Of a stretch of 5,881 nt of DNA, positions 1-5,742 are shown piece after piece. The notes under the pieces were generated by a model. That model had not been told where the DNA came from, did not search any database, and saw only the letters and a program-made list of their open reading frames with translations. Numbering within the stretch: position 1 is the first letter of the stretch; each line of letters opens with the position of its first letter. The DNA comes from Ruminococcus sp. UBA7477 (GTDB lineage Bacteria; Bacillota; Clostridia; Oscillospirales; Ruminococcaceae), in the NCBI GenBank assembly GCA_002479715.1, contig DLOT01000002.1, positions 17,240 to 23,120 of the forward strand, read 5' to 3'. The position numbers and the translations under genes are program-made.

Positions 1-159
1 GACAAACGCCTCTCCGGAGGCTCGCTTGCCGGTCAGCCCGAATATCAGATCCCAGCCGACATAAAACGGCCGAAAGGCTATCCATGCCGCCACGGTCATA
101 AACACCGCATTGCCGATATACAGCCGCTTTGCGGCGGTGGTGTCCTCCTGCTTACGCAT
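1..159 (-). CDS. Hypothetical membrane protein, N-terminal part (runs off the left edge)
   Basis: An open frame starts at an ATG whose first base is 159 and stays open for 53 codons to the window edge, so only the N-terminus is visible. The start overlaps the end of ysxC by 8 nt (shared ATGCGTAA), and a GGTGA ribosome-binding-like stretch lies 6 nt upstream inside ysxC, which suggests translational coupling. The peptide opens with a short charged segment (MRKQEDTTAAKR), followed by a hydrophobic stretch at about residues 13-40 rich in aromatic residues (YIGNAVFM...AAWIAF, then FYVGWDLIF). That looks like one membrane segment or the start of a second. I do not recognise the family from this fragment and assign no function. 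The frame, the overlap and coding-like composition support a real gene as the third member of the lon-ysxC transcript. Confidence 0.7.
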   Translation of the reverse strand, partial: MRKQEDTTAAKRLYIGNAVFMTVAAWIAFRPFYVGWDLIFGLTGKRASGEAFV

Positions 160-748
160 CTTCGCTCACCGCTTCCCCGATAATTTCACGCAGACGGTCA
201 ACTCCCTCGCCGCTTTCCGATGAGGTAACGACGCAGGTTATATCCTCAAAGCAGGGAATCTCCCCGGCAAACGCTTTAAGTCTTTGTTCGCGCTGAGTTT
301 TTTTCAGCTTATCCGCCTTAGTAAACAGGATAACAAACGGTATCTCGCTGTCGATCATATAATTTATCATCTGCAGATCGTCTTCACTCGGGGCGTGCCG
401 CATATCGACCAGCTGGCACACAAGCCGCAGATCCCTGTCAAAATCACCGAGATAACCGCCTATAAGACCCTGCCATCTCCGCTTTTCCTCTTTTGCGACC
501 TTGGCATAGCCGTAGCCGGGAAGGTCAACAATATAGATTCTTTCCACACCGTAGAAATTAATTGTTGCGGTTTTTCCCGGCACTGCGCTGACTCTTGCAA
601 GAGCCTTGCGCCCGAAAAGCCTGTTTATCAGCGAAGACTTTCCGACATTGCTCCTCCCGGAAAAGGCGATCTCCGCCCTGTCAGAAGCGGGGATCTGACC
701 GAACGTTCCGTATGAGCAAACAAATTCCGCCCCGCTGAAGTTTATCAT
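152..748 (-). CDS. ysxC: Ribosome-assembly GTPase YsxC/YihA/EngB
   Basis: The 198-residue product has the usual family length and all GTPase motifs: G1 GRSNVGKS (31-38), the switch-I region after PGKT (57-60), G3 DLPGYG (75-80), G4 TKADK (143-147) and G5 SSE (176-178). DLPGYGYA with a nearby KRRWQ is characteristic of the EngB subgroup of TRAFAC GTPases. The family is known to bind the large ribosomal subunit and act in its late assembly in the cytoplasm, and it is essential in many bacteria. The start ATG (748-746) overlaps the lon stop TGA in an ATGA junction, with AAAGGA at 757-762, 8-9 nt upstream. Lon followed directly by this GTPase is a conserved arrangement in Firmicutes (lonA-ysxC in Bacillus subtilis). 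No promoter is visible between them, so it is probably expressed from the lon promoter by read-through and coupled translation. Confidence 0.97.
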   Translation of the reverse strand: MINFSGAEFVCSYGTFGQIPASDRAEIAFSGRSNVGKSSLINRLFGRKALARVSAVPGKTATINFYGVERIYIVDLPGYGYAKVAKEEKRRWQGLIGGYLGDFDRDLRLVCQLVDMRHAPSEDDLQMINYMIDSEIPFVILFTKADKLKKTQREQRLKAFAGEIPCFEDITCVVTSSESGEGVDRLREIIGEAVSEDA

Positions 749-3225
749 ATCCGCTGTCCTTTCGGTATATCGTCAGTTCTGTTTGCCGAAGCTCTGCCGC
801 GGCTTCCGGACTTGCTTATTGGCTTGGCGCTCGCCTTCTTCTCTTTTGATACAAGCGCAGCATCAAGCACATCGCCAATTCTCTCTGCAAAGACAAAGTG
901 TATTTCGCTCTTGATCTTATCGTCGATCTCGTCAAGATCTCCCATATTCGCCTTAGGTATTATTACTGTCCTTATGCCGTCCTTATAAGCTGCCATGGTT
1001 TTCTCCCGAAGCCCGCCTATAGCGAGGACCTTACCTGTCAGCGTGATCTCACCTGTCATGGCGACATCTGCTCTTACAGGGATTTTTGCGAGTGCCGAAA
1101 CAAGTGCTGTTACAAGGGTTACGCCCGCGCTCGGGCCGTCCTTGGGGACAGCGCCCTCGAGAGCATGGATATGGATATCTCTCGTTTTATAGAAATCAGG
1201 GTCGATGCCGTACTTTTCGGCAACGCTTCGGCTGTAAGAAACAGCGATCTTCGCGCTTTCTTTCATAACATCGCCGAGTGAGCCTGTGGTTTCAACGGCG
1301 CCCTTTCCGTTCAAAGTGATGACCTCGAGCGGCATAAGCACTCCGCCGACGGAAGTCCACGCAAGGCCGTTTACCTCGCCTATCGAGTCTTTCTTGGCAA
1401 TGCTGTCGGGGAGATATTTGGGTGCGCCGAGATATTTTTGCAGATTTCTGGCGGTATAGCCGATCTTCTCAACTCCCTCCTCGACGATCTCCGCGGCGGC
1501 CTTTCTGCAAAGCGAAGCTATCGCTCTTTCGAGCTTACGCACACCGGCTTCTCTTGTATAGCTGTCGATTATCTCATATATTGCCGACGGCGCAAACCGG
1601 ACCTTTGAAGCCTTCAGTCCGTTAGCTGCGAGCTGCTTGGGAACAAGATGCTTTACGGCGATATTGAATTTTTCCTCTCTTGTGTAGCTGGAAAGCTCTA
1701 TGACCTCCATTCTGTCGAGAAGCGGAGGCTGGATCGTATCCAAGGTGTTGGCTGTGCAGATAAACAGCACCTTGCTCAGATCAAAAGGCATCTCGATATA
1801 GTGGTCGCGGAAAGTAACATTCTGCTCAGAATCGAGAGCCTCAAGCAGTGCTGAGCTTGGGTCACCGTGTGTATCGCTGGTCAGCTTATCGATCTCATCA
1901 AGCAGCATAACGGGGTTATTTGTTCCGCACTTTTTGATAGCGTCCATAATTCTGCCGGGCATCGCGCCTATGTATGTCTTTCTGTGTCCTCTTATGTCCG
2001 CCTCGTCACGGACGCCTCCCAGCGACACTCTTACATACTTTCTGCCGAGAGCCTCGGCGATCGAGCGGCCTATTGAAGTCTTGCCGACTCCGGGAGGGCC
2101 GACAAGGCATAAGATCTGTCCCTTGATCTCAGGGGATAACTGCCGCACGGCGATGTTTTCAAGTATTCTCTCCTTGACCTTTTTCAAACCGTAGTGATCT
2201 CTGTCGAGGATCTCTCTTGCCTTGGCGACATCGCAGGTCTCATCCGAGGAGGTATTCCACGGCAGCGCCAGACAGGTGTCAAGGTATTCAGATATCAGTG
2301 CTGCTTCCTGCGAGGCAGGCGGCATTTTTCTCATTCTCTTTAACTCTGAAAGAAGCTTGTTTTCGCACTCGCTGTTCAGATCGCAGCCTGCGATTTTTGC
2401 AGCGTAGTCGTCGTTCTCGTCCTCCTCCTCGGCTCCCATTTCGTTAAGCTCTCTCGAGATCGCGTACTTCATTTCACGCAGATACTGTTCTCTCTGCAAA
2501 GAGTCGAACTGCTCCGCGACGCGCTCCTGAATAGTCTTTTCAAGCTCCGCGAGCTTGCATTCTCTTGAAATAATCATCGCCAGCTTTTCCAGCTTATCGT
2601 CTACCGAATCAGCCTCGAGCAGCGCCTGCTTATCGTCTGCCGAAAGAGGCATATTGAAGGCTATCCGCTCAAAGGTCTCCTGCGGGAGCTTTGCCGCAGC
2701 AATGCTTACAAGCACATTCTCCGGCATATTGTGAGTAAGAGCAGAATATTTTTTGAATGCTCTTTTTGCCTCGCGAACGGTCGCCTCTATCTCCTCATAG
2801 CTCCTGCGGCTGACCGCATAGTTTTCCATGCACTCGCACTCACACTCAAGTGCATTCTGGTTTATAACATAGAGTTTTTTCAGTCTGGCCTTCTGAAATC
2901 CTGCCACAAGCACCCTCGAAAGGCCCTCATTGCCTCTGACGATCTGCTTTACCACAGCGATAACACCGATCGGGCAAAGGTCGTCTATCTCCGGATTTTC
3001 TACGGTTATATCCTTCTGCACGGTCAGAAAGATACGTCTGCCGGTTTTCATAGCGTTTGCGATCGAATTGAGCGAACGTTCTCTGGCTATATCGAACTGG
3101 ACCGTCATATTCGGCAGGACCACAACATCTCTCATCGCAACGGCGGGAAGAAACTTCTCTACCCCGGCCTGCTCATATATTTTATTTTCATTATTTTCAT
3201 TATTTTCATTATTTTCGTTGTTCAT
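745..3225 (-). CDS. lon: ATP-dependent protease Lon (LonA type)
   Basis: The 826-residue product is somewhat longer than typical LonA (about 775-785). In order: a low-complexity N-terminus (2-14), the Lon N-terminal substrate-binding domain (about 24-215), a coiled-coil-like helical region (about 215-270), the AAA+ module and the Ser-Lys protease domain. Walker A is GPPGVGKT (376-383) and Walker B LLDEIDK (441-447). The protease motif KDGPSAG puts the nucleophile at S699, and K742 in GGLREK completes the dyad at the same 43-residue spacing as E. coli S679/K722. Lon is a soluble hexamer that unfolds and degrades damaged and short-lived regulatory proteins. The start has a strong AAGGAG at 3232-3237, 6 nt upstream. 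Oddities: four in-frame 9-bp repeats after the start codon, an ECECEC run at 127-132, and a Lys/Ser/Arg-rich tail (about 793-826). The gene has its own promoter and is followed by ysxC with a 4-nt overlap. Confidence 0.98.
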   Translation of the reverse strand: MNNENNENNENNENKIYEQAGVEKFLPAVAMRDVVVLPNMTVQFDIARERSLNSIANAMKTGRRIFLTVQKDITVENPEIDDLCPIGVIAVVKQIVRGNEGLSRVLVAGFQKARLKKLYVINQNALECECECMENYAVSRRSYEEIEATVREAKRAFKKYSALTHNMPENVLVSIAAAKLPQETFERIAFNMPLSADDKQALLEADSVDDKLEKLAMIISRECKLAELEKTIQERVAEQFDSLQREQYLREMKYAISRELNEMGAEEEDENDDYAAKIAGCDLNSECENKLLSELKRMRKMPPASQEAALISEYLDTCLALPWNTSSDETCDVAKAREILDRDHYGLKKVKERILENIAVRQLSPEIKGQILCLVGPPGVGKTSIGRSIAEALGRKYVRVSLGGVRDEADIRGHRKTYIGAMPGRIMDAIKKCGTNNPVMLLDEIDKLTSDTHGDPSSALLEALDSEQNVTFRDHYIEMPFDLSKVLFICTANTLDTIQPPLLDRMEVIELSSYTREEKFNIAVKHLVPKQLAANGLKASKVRFAPSAIYEIIDSYTREAGVRKLERAIASLCRKAAAEIVEEGVEKIGYTARNLQKYLGAPKYLPDSIAKKDSIGEVNGLAWTSVGGVLMPLEVITLNGKGAVETTGSLGDVMKESAKIAVSYSRSVAEKYGIDPDFYKTRDIHIHALEGAVPKDGPSAGVTLVTALVSALAKIPVRADVAMTGEITLTGKVLAIGGLREKTMAAYKDGIRTVIIPKANMGDLDEIDDKIKSEIHFVFAERIGDVLDAALVSKEKKASAKPISKSGSRGRASANRTDDIPKGQRI
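3182..3217 (-). repeat. Four tandem 9-bp repeats encoding Asn-Asn-Glu at the Lon N-terminus
   Basis: Reading the plus strand, ttattttca occurs three times in a row (3182-3190, 3191-3199, 3200-3208), followed by ttattttcg (3209-3217). On the coding strand the array gives the NNE repeat of Lon residues 2-13. The unit is three codons, so gain or loss of copies changes length without breaking the frame. The array begins right behind the start codon and is AT-rich, so the translation start should be weakly structured. Confidence 0.95.
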
Positions 3226-3258
3226 TGTTTTCTCCTTCTGCTCCGCAAAATGCGCGGA

Positions 3259-3271
3259 CTGTAGTCTACAG
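3259..3271. promoter_or_regulatory. Perfect 13-bp palindrome at the lon transcription start (candidate operator)
   Basis: ctgtag-t-ctacag is a perfect 6-1-6 inverted repeat. The lon -10 box ends at 3274, so the expected start is near 3267 and the palindrome spans roughly -5 to +9. A repressor dimer there would block initiation; alternatively, only part of it is transcribed and it has no RNA role. It does not match the CtsR or HrcA (CIRCE) operators as I know them. The operator role is inference. Confidence 0.45.
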
Positions 3272-3273
3272 AG

Positions 3274-3302
3274 ATTATATCAAAAAACAATATGCTTTTC
3301 AA
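3274..3302 (-). promoter_or_regulatory. Housekeeping sigma promoter of lon-ysxC
   Basis: On the minus strand, TTGAAA (3302-3297) and a perfect TATAAT (3279-3274) are separated by exactly 17 bp. An A/T tract (TAAAAATTTT, 3315-3306) sits just upstream of the -35 box and could serve as an UP element. The predicted start near 3267 gives a 5' leader of about 42 nt ending in the AAGGAG ribosome binding site. Within that leader CGCA-TTT-TGCG can form a small hairpin. The region lies in the gap between rpsR and lon, as expected for the lon promoter. Confidence 0.85.
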
Positions 3303-3341
3303 GACAAAATTTTTAGGTGAATTTTATGCCCAGATATGTAA

Positions 3342-3369
3342 CGGGCTGCACCAAATAGGATACAGCCCG
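3342..3369 (-). terminator. Terminator-like hairpin downstream of rpsR
   Basis: In minus-strand RNA, CGGGCUGUAUC pairs with GGUGCAGCCCG over 11 positions with a 6-nt loop (CUAUUU). Two of the pairs are G-U wobbles that become C-A mismatches on the plus strand, so the fold favours the rpsR transcript. It begins 33 nt past the rpsR stop and ends before the lon promoter. The following bases (UUACAUAUCU) are not a good U-tract, so termination may be partial or factor-assisted, leaving some read-through into lon. Confidence 0.65.
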
Positions 3370-3401
3370 CTTTCAACATATTGGTCGCTTTGCAGACCGG
3401 A

Positions 3402-3644
3402 TCAGTCCGCAACGTAAGGAATAAGTGCAACGTGTCTTGCCTTCTTGATAGCAGCAGTAAGCTCTCTCTGATGATAGGCGCAGGTTCCTGTAACACGTCT
3501 GGGGAGAATCTTGGCTCTCTCGGTCATGCACTTGCGAAGCTTGGCAACATCCTTATAATCAATCTTTTCAGCTCTGTCAACACAGAACATACAAACCTTC
3601 TTGCGGGACCTCTTCTGAGGTCTGCCGTTCATGGTCTTTTCCAT
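3402..3644 (-). CDS. rpsR: 30S ribosomal protein S18 (cysteine-containing, probable zinc-binding form)
   Basis: The 80-residue product has the S18 core IDYKD (28-32), ILPRRVTGT (46-54), HQR (58-60) and an ALIPY end. S18 binds 16S rRNA in the platform of the small subunit as a heterodimer with S6, whose gene is in the same operon. Here C18 and C21 (CMFC), C55 and H58 are plausible zinc ligands, which places it with the C+ type of S18; C39 is an extra cysteine. This type is common in Firmicutes and Actinobacteria, and some genomes carry a zinc-free paralogue used in zinc starvation. The start at 3644 is chosen over an in-frame ATG at codon 5 because AAGGAGGA lies 8-9 nt upstream. It is 44 bp downstream of ssb and is the last gene of the operon. 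Confidence 0.97.
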   Translation of the reverse strand: MEKTMNGRPQKRSRKKVCMFCVDRAEKIDYKDVAKLRKCMTERAKILPRRVTGTCAYHQRELTAAIKKARHVALIPYVAD

Positions 3645-3688
3645 AAATTAATTCCTCCTTTTTCAGCATTAAAAAATGAAGAAACAAA

Positions 3689-4153
3689 TCAGAACGGTGC
3701 GTCGTCGTCCTTTATAACGTCCTCAAAATCCGAAAGTGAGCCGATACTTACATTCGAGCCTTCAGACGCGCGGCTGTCGCTCCTCGGAGCCGATACGCTC
3801 TGCTGATAGGACCTTTCGTAGCCGCCCTCTTTCTTGGCTTCTCCCGTAAAGGATGCGCTGTCAACATACACCTCGGTCACATAATGCTTTACGCCGTTCT
3901 TATCGTCATAGTTTCTTGTTCTGAGGTTTCCCTCGATAGCGATCATTCTGCCCTTGGCAAAATACTTCGCGATAAATTCCGCATTCTTGTTCCACGCAAC
4001 GCAGGTAATAAAGTCAGCCTGGCGCTCCTCGCCCTGCTTGACAAACGATCTGTCCACCGCCACATTAAACGTAAGCACTGCGCTTCCGCCGGTCGTCTGC
4101 TTCAGAACCAGATCCTGCGAAATTCTTCCCATCAAAATTACTCTGTTCAACAT
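3689..4153 (-). CDS. ssb: Single-stranded DNA-binding protein SSB
   Basis: The 154-residue product has an N-terminal OB-fold (1 to about 106) starting MLNRVILMGRIS, with the family's CVAWNKNAEFIAKYFAKG (51-68) and IEGNLRTRNYDD (73-84). This is followed by a Ser/Gly/Arg-rich flexible linker (about 107-143) and the acidic tip DDDAPF (149-154). SSB is a cytoplasmic homotetramer that coats single-stranded DNA in replication, recombination and repair; the terminal Asp-Pro-Phe peptide recruits partner proteins. The tip is intact, with Ala where Ile or Leu is common. The position between rpsF and rpsR identifies this as the main chromosomal SSB rather than a plasmid or phage copy. The start has GGTGAT about 6 nt upstream, a weaker site than those of its neighbours. 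The 75-bp gap to rpsF has no clear promoter. Confidence 0.97.
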   Translation of the reverse strand: MLNRVILMGRISQDLVLKQTTGGSAVLTFNVAVDRSFVKQGEERQADFITCVAWNKNAEFIAKYFAKGRMIAIEGNLRTRNYDDKNGVKHYVTEVYVDSASFTGEAKKEGGYERSYQQSVSAPRSDSRASEGSNVSIGSLSDFEDVIKDDDAPF

Positions 4154-4228
4154 AATTACATCACCATTAACCCTTCTGACTCTTGTTCAATAAGCTTCTT
4201 TTTCACAGCACTGTCAGCTGCTTTTCTT

Positions 4229-4519
4229 TTACGCAACCGTAACAAGGAAACGGAGAACGCCGTCTGTGATGTTCAAGATACGCTCCAGCTCTGCCGGGAA
4301 GTCCGGTTTAGCAGTGAAGTTCCAAACAACATAGTAGCCCTCGGTTTCGTAGTTGATAGCATAAGCCAGCTTCTTCTTGCCCCATTCGTCAACCGAAATG
4401 TCCTCGGCTTCTGCGGCTATCATCTCAGCAAACTTTGCCTCGACAGCCTTAGCTGCCTCCTCGCCGTCCTTCACGCTGAAAACTATCATAGCCTCATACT
4501 TTTCGTTAAGCTTTGCCAT
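4229..4519 (-). CDS. rpsF: 30S ribosomal protein S6
   Basis: The 96-residue product has standard S6 length. It shows the opening strand NEKYEAMIVFS (5-15), the hallmark WGKKKLAYAINYETEGYYVVWNF (46-68) and the final strand ITDGVLRFLVTVA (84-96). S6 binds the platform of the small ribosomal subunit together with S18. The long acidic tail seen in some proteobacterial S6 proteins is absent, as is normal for Firmicutes. An extended ribosome binding site (AAGGAGGTG) lies 9 nt before the ATG at 4519. It is the first gene of rpsF-ssb-rpsR and is preceded by a strong promoter and a structured leader of about 80 nt. S6:S18 autoregulation through the rpsF leader is known in several bacteria, which makes it plausible here. 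Confidence 0.97.
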   Translation of the reverse strand: MAKLNEKYEAMIVFSVKDGEEAAKAVEAKFAEMIAAEAEDISVDEWGKKKLAYAINYETEGYYVVWNFTAKPDFPAELERILNITDGVLRFLVTVA

Positions 4520-4563
4520 AAACTATAGCACCTCCTTCTGGATTACAGCCCGCACTCTCTTTC

Positions 4564-4602
4564 GTACGAGCAAGGATCGCCGACTGCCCTTTGCAGCCGT
4601 AC
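4564..4602 (-). ncRNA. Structured rpsF leader with possible H-type pseudoknot (candidate S6:S18 autoregulatory element)
   Basis: Folded by hand from the minus strand, the leader starts almost exactly with stem P1, GUACG (4602-4598) pairing with CGUAC (4568-4564). Inside it, P2 pairs GCUGC (4597-4593) with GCAGU (4587-4583; one G-U pair) and has a 5-nt loop AAAGG. AAGG of that loop (4591-4588) can pair with CCUU (4575-4572), giving a geometrically reasonable H-type pseudoknot with a 1-nt first loop and a 7-nt third loop. The location, between the rpsF promoter and its ribosome binding site, is where S6:S18-binding leaders are known. I cannot confirm that it matches the published consensus; in particular I see no CCG in this stretch of RNA. 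Confidence 0.45.
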
Positions 4603-4608
4603 CATAAC

Positions 4609-4637
4609 AGTATAACACAGCTTTGTCCGCTTGTCAA
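4609..4637 (-). promoter_or_regulatory. Strong housekeeping promoter of rpsF-ssb-rpsR
   Basis: On the minus strand, a perfect TTGACA (4637-4632) is followed after exactly 17 bp by TATACT (4614-4609), one mismatch from TATAAT. The predicted start is near 4602, giving a leader of about 80 nt before rpsF. The strength fits a ribosomal-protein operon. Confidence 0.88.
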
Positions 4638-4651
4638 TACCCGATTTCAAA

Positions 4652-4675
4652 GTTTTTGCCGTCCGTTTTCCGTCC
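4652..4675 (-). repeat. Imperfect tandem repeat upstream of the rpsF promoter
   Basis: On the minus strand GGACGGAAAAC (4675-4665) is followed directly by GGACGGCAAAAAC (4664-4652). The pair ends 14 bp before the -35 box of the rpsF promoter. It could be a binding site for a regulator, or chance. No function can be assigned. Confidence 0.5.
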
Positions 4676-4680
4676 TTAAC

Positions 4681-4703
4681 GGGTGACTTTCTCCGGATCA
4701 CCC
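4681..4703 (-). terminator. Weak hairpin after the RING/DUF2628 gene
   Basis: GGGTGA and TCACCC form a perfect 6-bp stem (7 with a G-U pair) around an 11-base loop, beginning 10 nt after the stop codon. No U-tract follows on the minus strand, so this is at best a weak terminator or an mRNA 3'-end stabiliser. Some read-through into rpsF is possible. Confidence 0.35.
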
Positions 4704-4713
4704 AAAACTCAAA

Positions 4714-5739
4714 TCAAAAAAACTGAAGAATATCTGTTCTGAAGTGAACTGCAATAAGCGCCAGAACCGAGAGGGTCATATAAATAACAAACGAAAGTAT
4801 CAGAACGCCTGTGCTGGTTCCGCCTTTTCGGGATATCGCTCCGCTGTCGCCGCCGGTTGCCTTGATGCCGTCTATATCGTTCTTGGCTTTTCTGTAATAC
4901 CAGAAATTCGCGAACAGCCCGCATATGATTTGCAGTGCCCAGGAACCGAAATAGCAAATGTTATAGCAGTTTGCGAACCATCTTGAATTAACGTTTATAT
5001 TATTCGTCAAAACTGTCAGACCGCTGCCTAGCAGCTTAACATAGTCGCTGTTTTCCTGAAACATATAAACAAGGCTCGGAACAGACAGAACAAACATTGC
5101 AAGTGCCATCAGAAAGCCGCGCATATACATTTTTCTGTAGAAGAAATAAAACTCGGGGAAGAGAAATGCCACAAAGCTGAAGCTTGCCTTTTTTGCAAAT
5201 TTCGCAAACCTGATAAACTGGGCCATAAAATATCCCCTGTTTGTTCCGACATACCCCGCATACTCGCCCAAGGTATTTCCGTCGATATCGCTGTCGGCAG
5301 TGAACCGCTGAGTCTGCATTCCGAACATGGGGTTTCCGAAGCCGCCGTAAGGATTCTGGGGATTCCCGTAAGGTCCTTGACCCTGCGCCCCTTGACCGCG
5401 CATTCCCTGAGGGTTGTCGTTAAAGCTCTGCTGCGCCCCCTGCTGTATACCTAACGGCAGACCGCAGTAATTACAGAAAAGTGCGTCTGCGGGATTTTCG
5501 CCGCCGCATCTTGCACACTTAACGTTTTCGCCTCCGCTTCTTTCGGCCGCTTCCTTTGCCTGCTGATCGGCAGACCACGAGCCGCCGTTTTCATGCAGGC
5601 TGTAGTTGATGCACTCGCCTTTTTCCATATAACAGGCTCTGTGATAAGGTGTTCCGCAGTCGGGGCAAACGACTATGTCGTCGCCCTCGTCAAACTCCCT
5701 GTCGCAGACAATGCATTTCTTTCCTTTGTAATCAATCAT
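4714..5739 (-). CDS. RING-like/zinc-ribbon membrane protein with DUF2628-type C-terminal domain, function unknown
   Basis: The 341-residue product starts at the ATG at 5739, chosen because AAAGGAG lies 7 nt upstream; the frame is open further upstream but that part is AT-rich and non-coding in character. Residues 9-43 resemble the prokaryotic RING finger family 1: C9/C12, C25/C28, H33, C36, perhaps C43. A second zinc ribbon has C75/C78 and C89/C92. Residues about 98-145 form a Gly/Gln/Asn/Pro-rich flexible linker. Next comes a soluble motif with EYAGYVGTNRGYF (159-171), then FLFPEFYFFYRKMYMRGF (192-209), typical of DUF2628-type membrane domains. Probable membrane helices are about 185-200, 206-227, 260-280 and 310-333. 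The zinc modules likely face the cytoplasm, but topology is not certain. No catalytic residues are recognisable; a ubiquitin-ligase role should not be assumed. It appears to be monocistronic, with its own promoter upstream. Confidence 0.88.
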   Translation of the reverse strand: MIDYKGKKCIVCDREFDEGDDIVVCPDCGTPYHRACYMEKGECINYSLHENGGSWSADQQAKEAAERSGGENVKCARCGGENPADALFCNYCGLPLGIQQGAQQSFNDNPQGMRGQGAQGQGPYGNPQNPYGGFGNPMFGMQTQRFTADSDIDGNTLGEYAGYVGTNRGYFMAQFIRFAKFAKKASFSFVAFLFPEFYFFYRKMYMRGFLMALAMFVLSVPSLVYMFQENSDYVKLLGSGLTVLTNNINVNSRWFANCYNICYFGSWALQIICGLFANFWYYRKAKNDIDGIKATGGDSGAISRKGGTSTGVLILSFVIYMTLSVLALIAVHFRTDILQFF

Positions 5740-5742
5740 CTT

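Noticed and set aside
123..135. GCCGC-TTT-GCGGC perfect inverted repeat
   Set aside because: It lies inside the start of the left-edge gene, is only 5 bp and has no U-tract; probably a by-product of GC-rich codons.
284..715. 143-codon plus-strand open frame opposite ysxC
   Set aside because: It is fully antisense to a gene with all GTPase motifs, has no ribosome binding site I can see, and its translation shows no family features.
3182..3217. CRISPR-like array
   Set aside because: The 9-bp units are directly adjacent with no spacers and are in frame with Lon.
2731..3264. 177-codon plus-strand open frame opposite the start of lon
   Set aside because: It lies antisense to the Lon N-terminal domain; its hydrophobic Phe/Ile run is just the NNE repeat read in reverse.
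3299..3496. 65-codon minus-strand frame overlapping the end of rpsR
   Set aside because: It overlaps rpsR in another frame, runs through the terminator hairpin into the lon promoter region and has no ribosome binding site.
3645..3688. Possible AT-rich hairpin between ssb and rpsR
   Set aside because: The arms are short, imperfect and nearly all A/T; a 44-bp gap in a conserved operon needs no terminator.
4154..4228. Possible promoter or attenuator between rpsF and ssb
   Set aside because: No -35/-10 pair with reasonable spacing is visible and the best stem (GCAGC/GCTGT) is only 5 bp.
3884..4528. 214-codon plus-strand open frame opposite ssb and rpsF
   Set aside because: It spans two well-identified genes and their intergenic gap on the other strand, with no ribosome binding site or recognisable protein motif.
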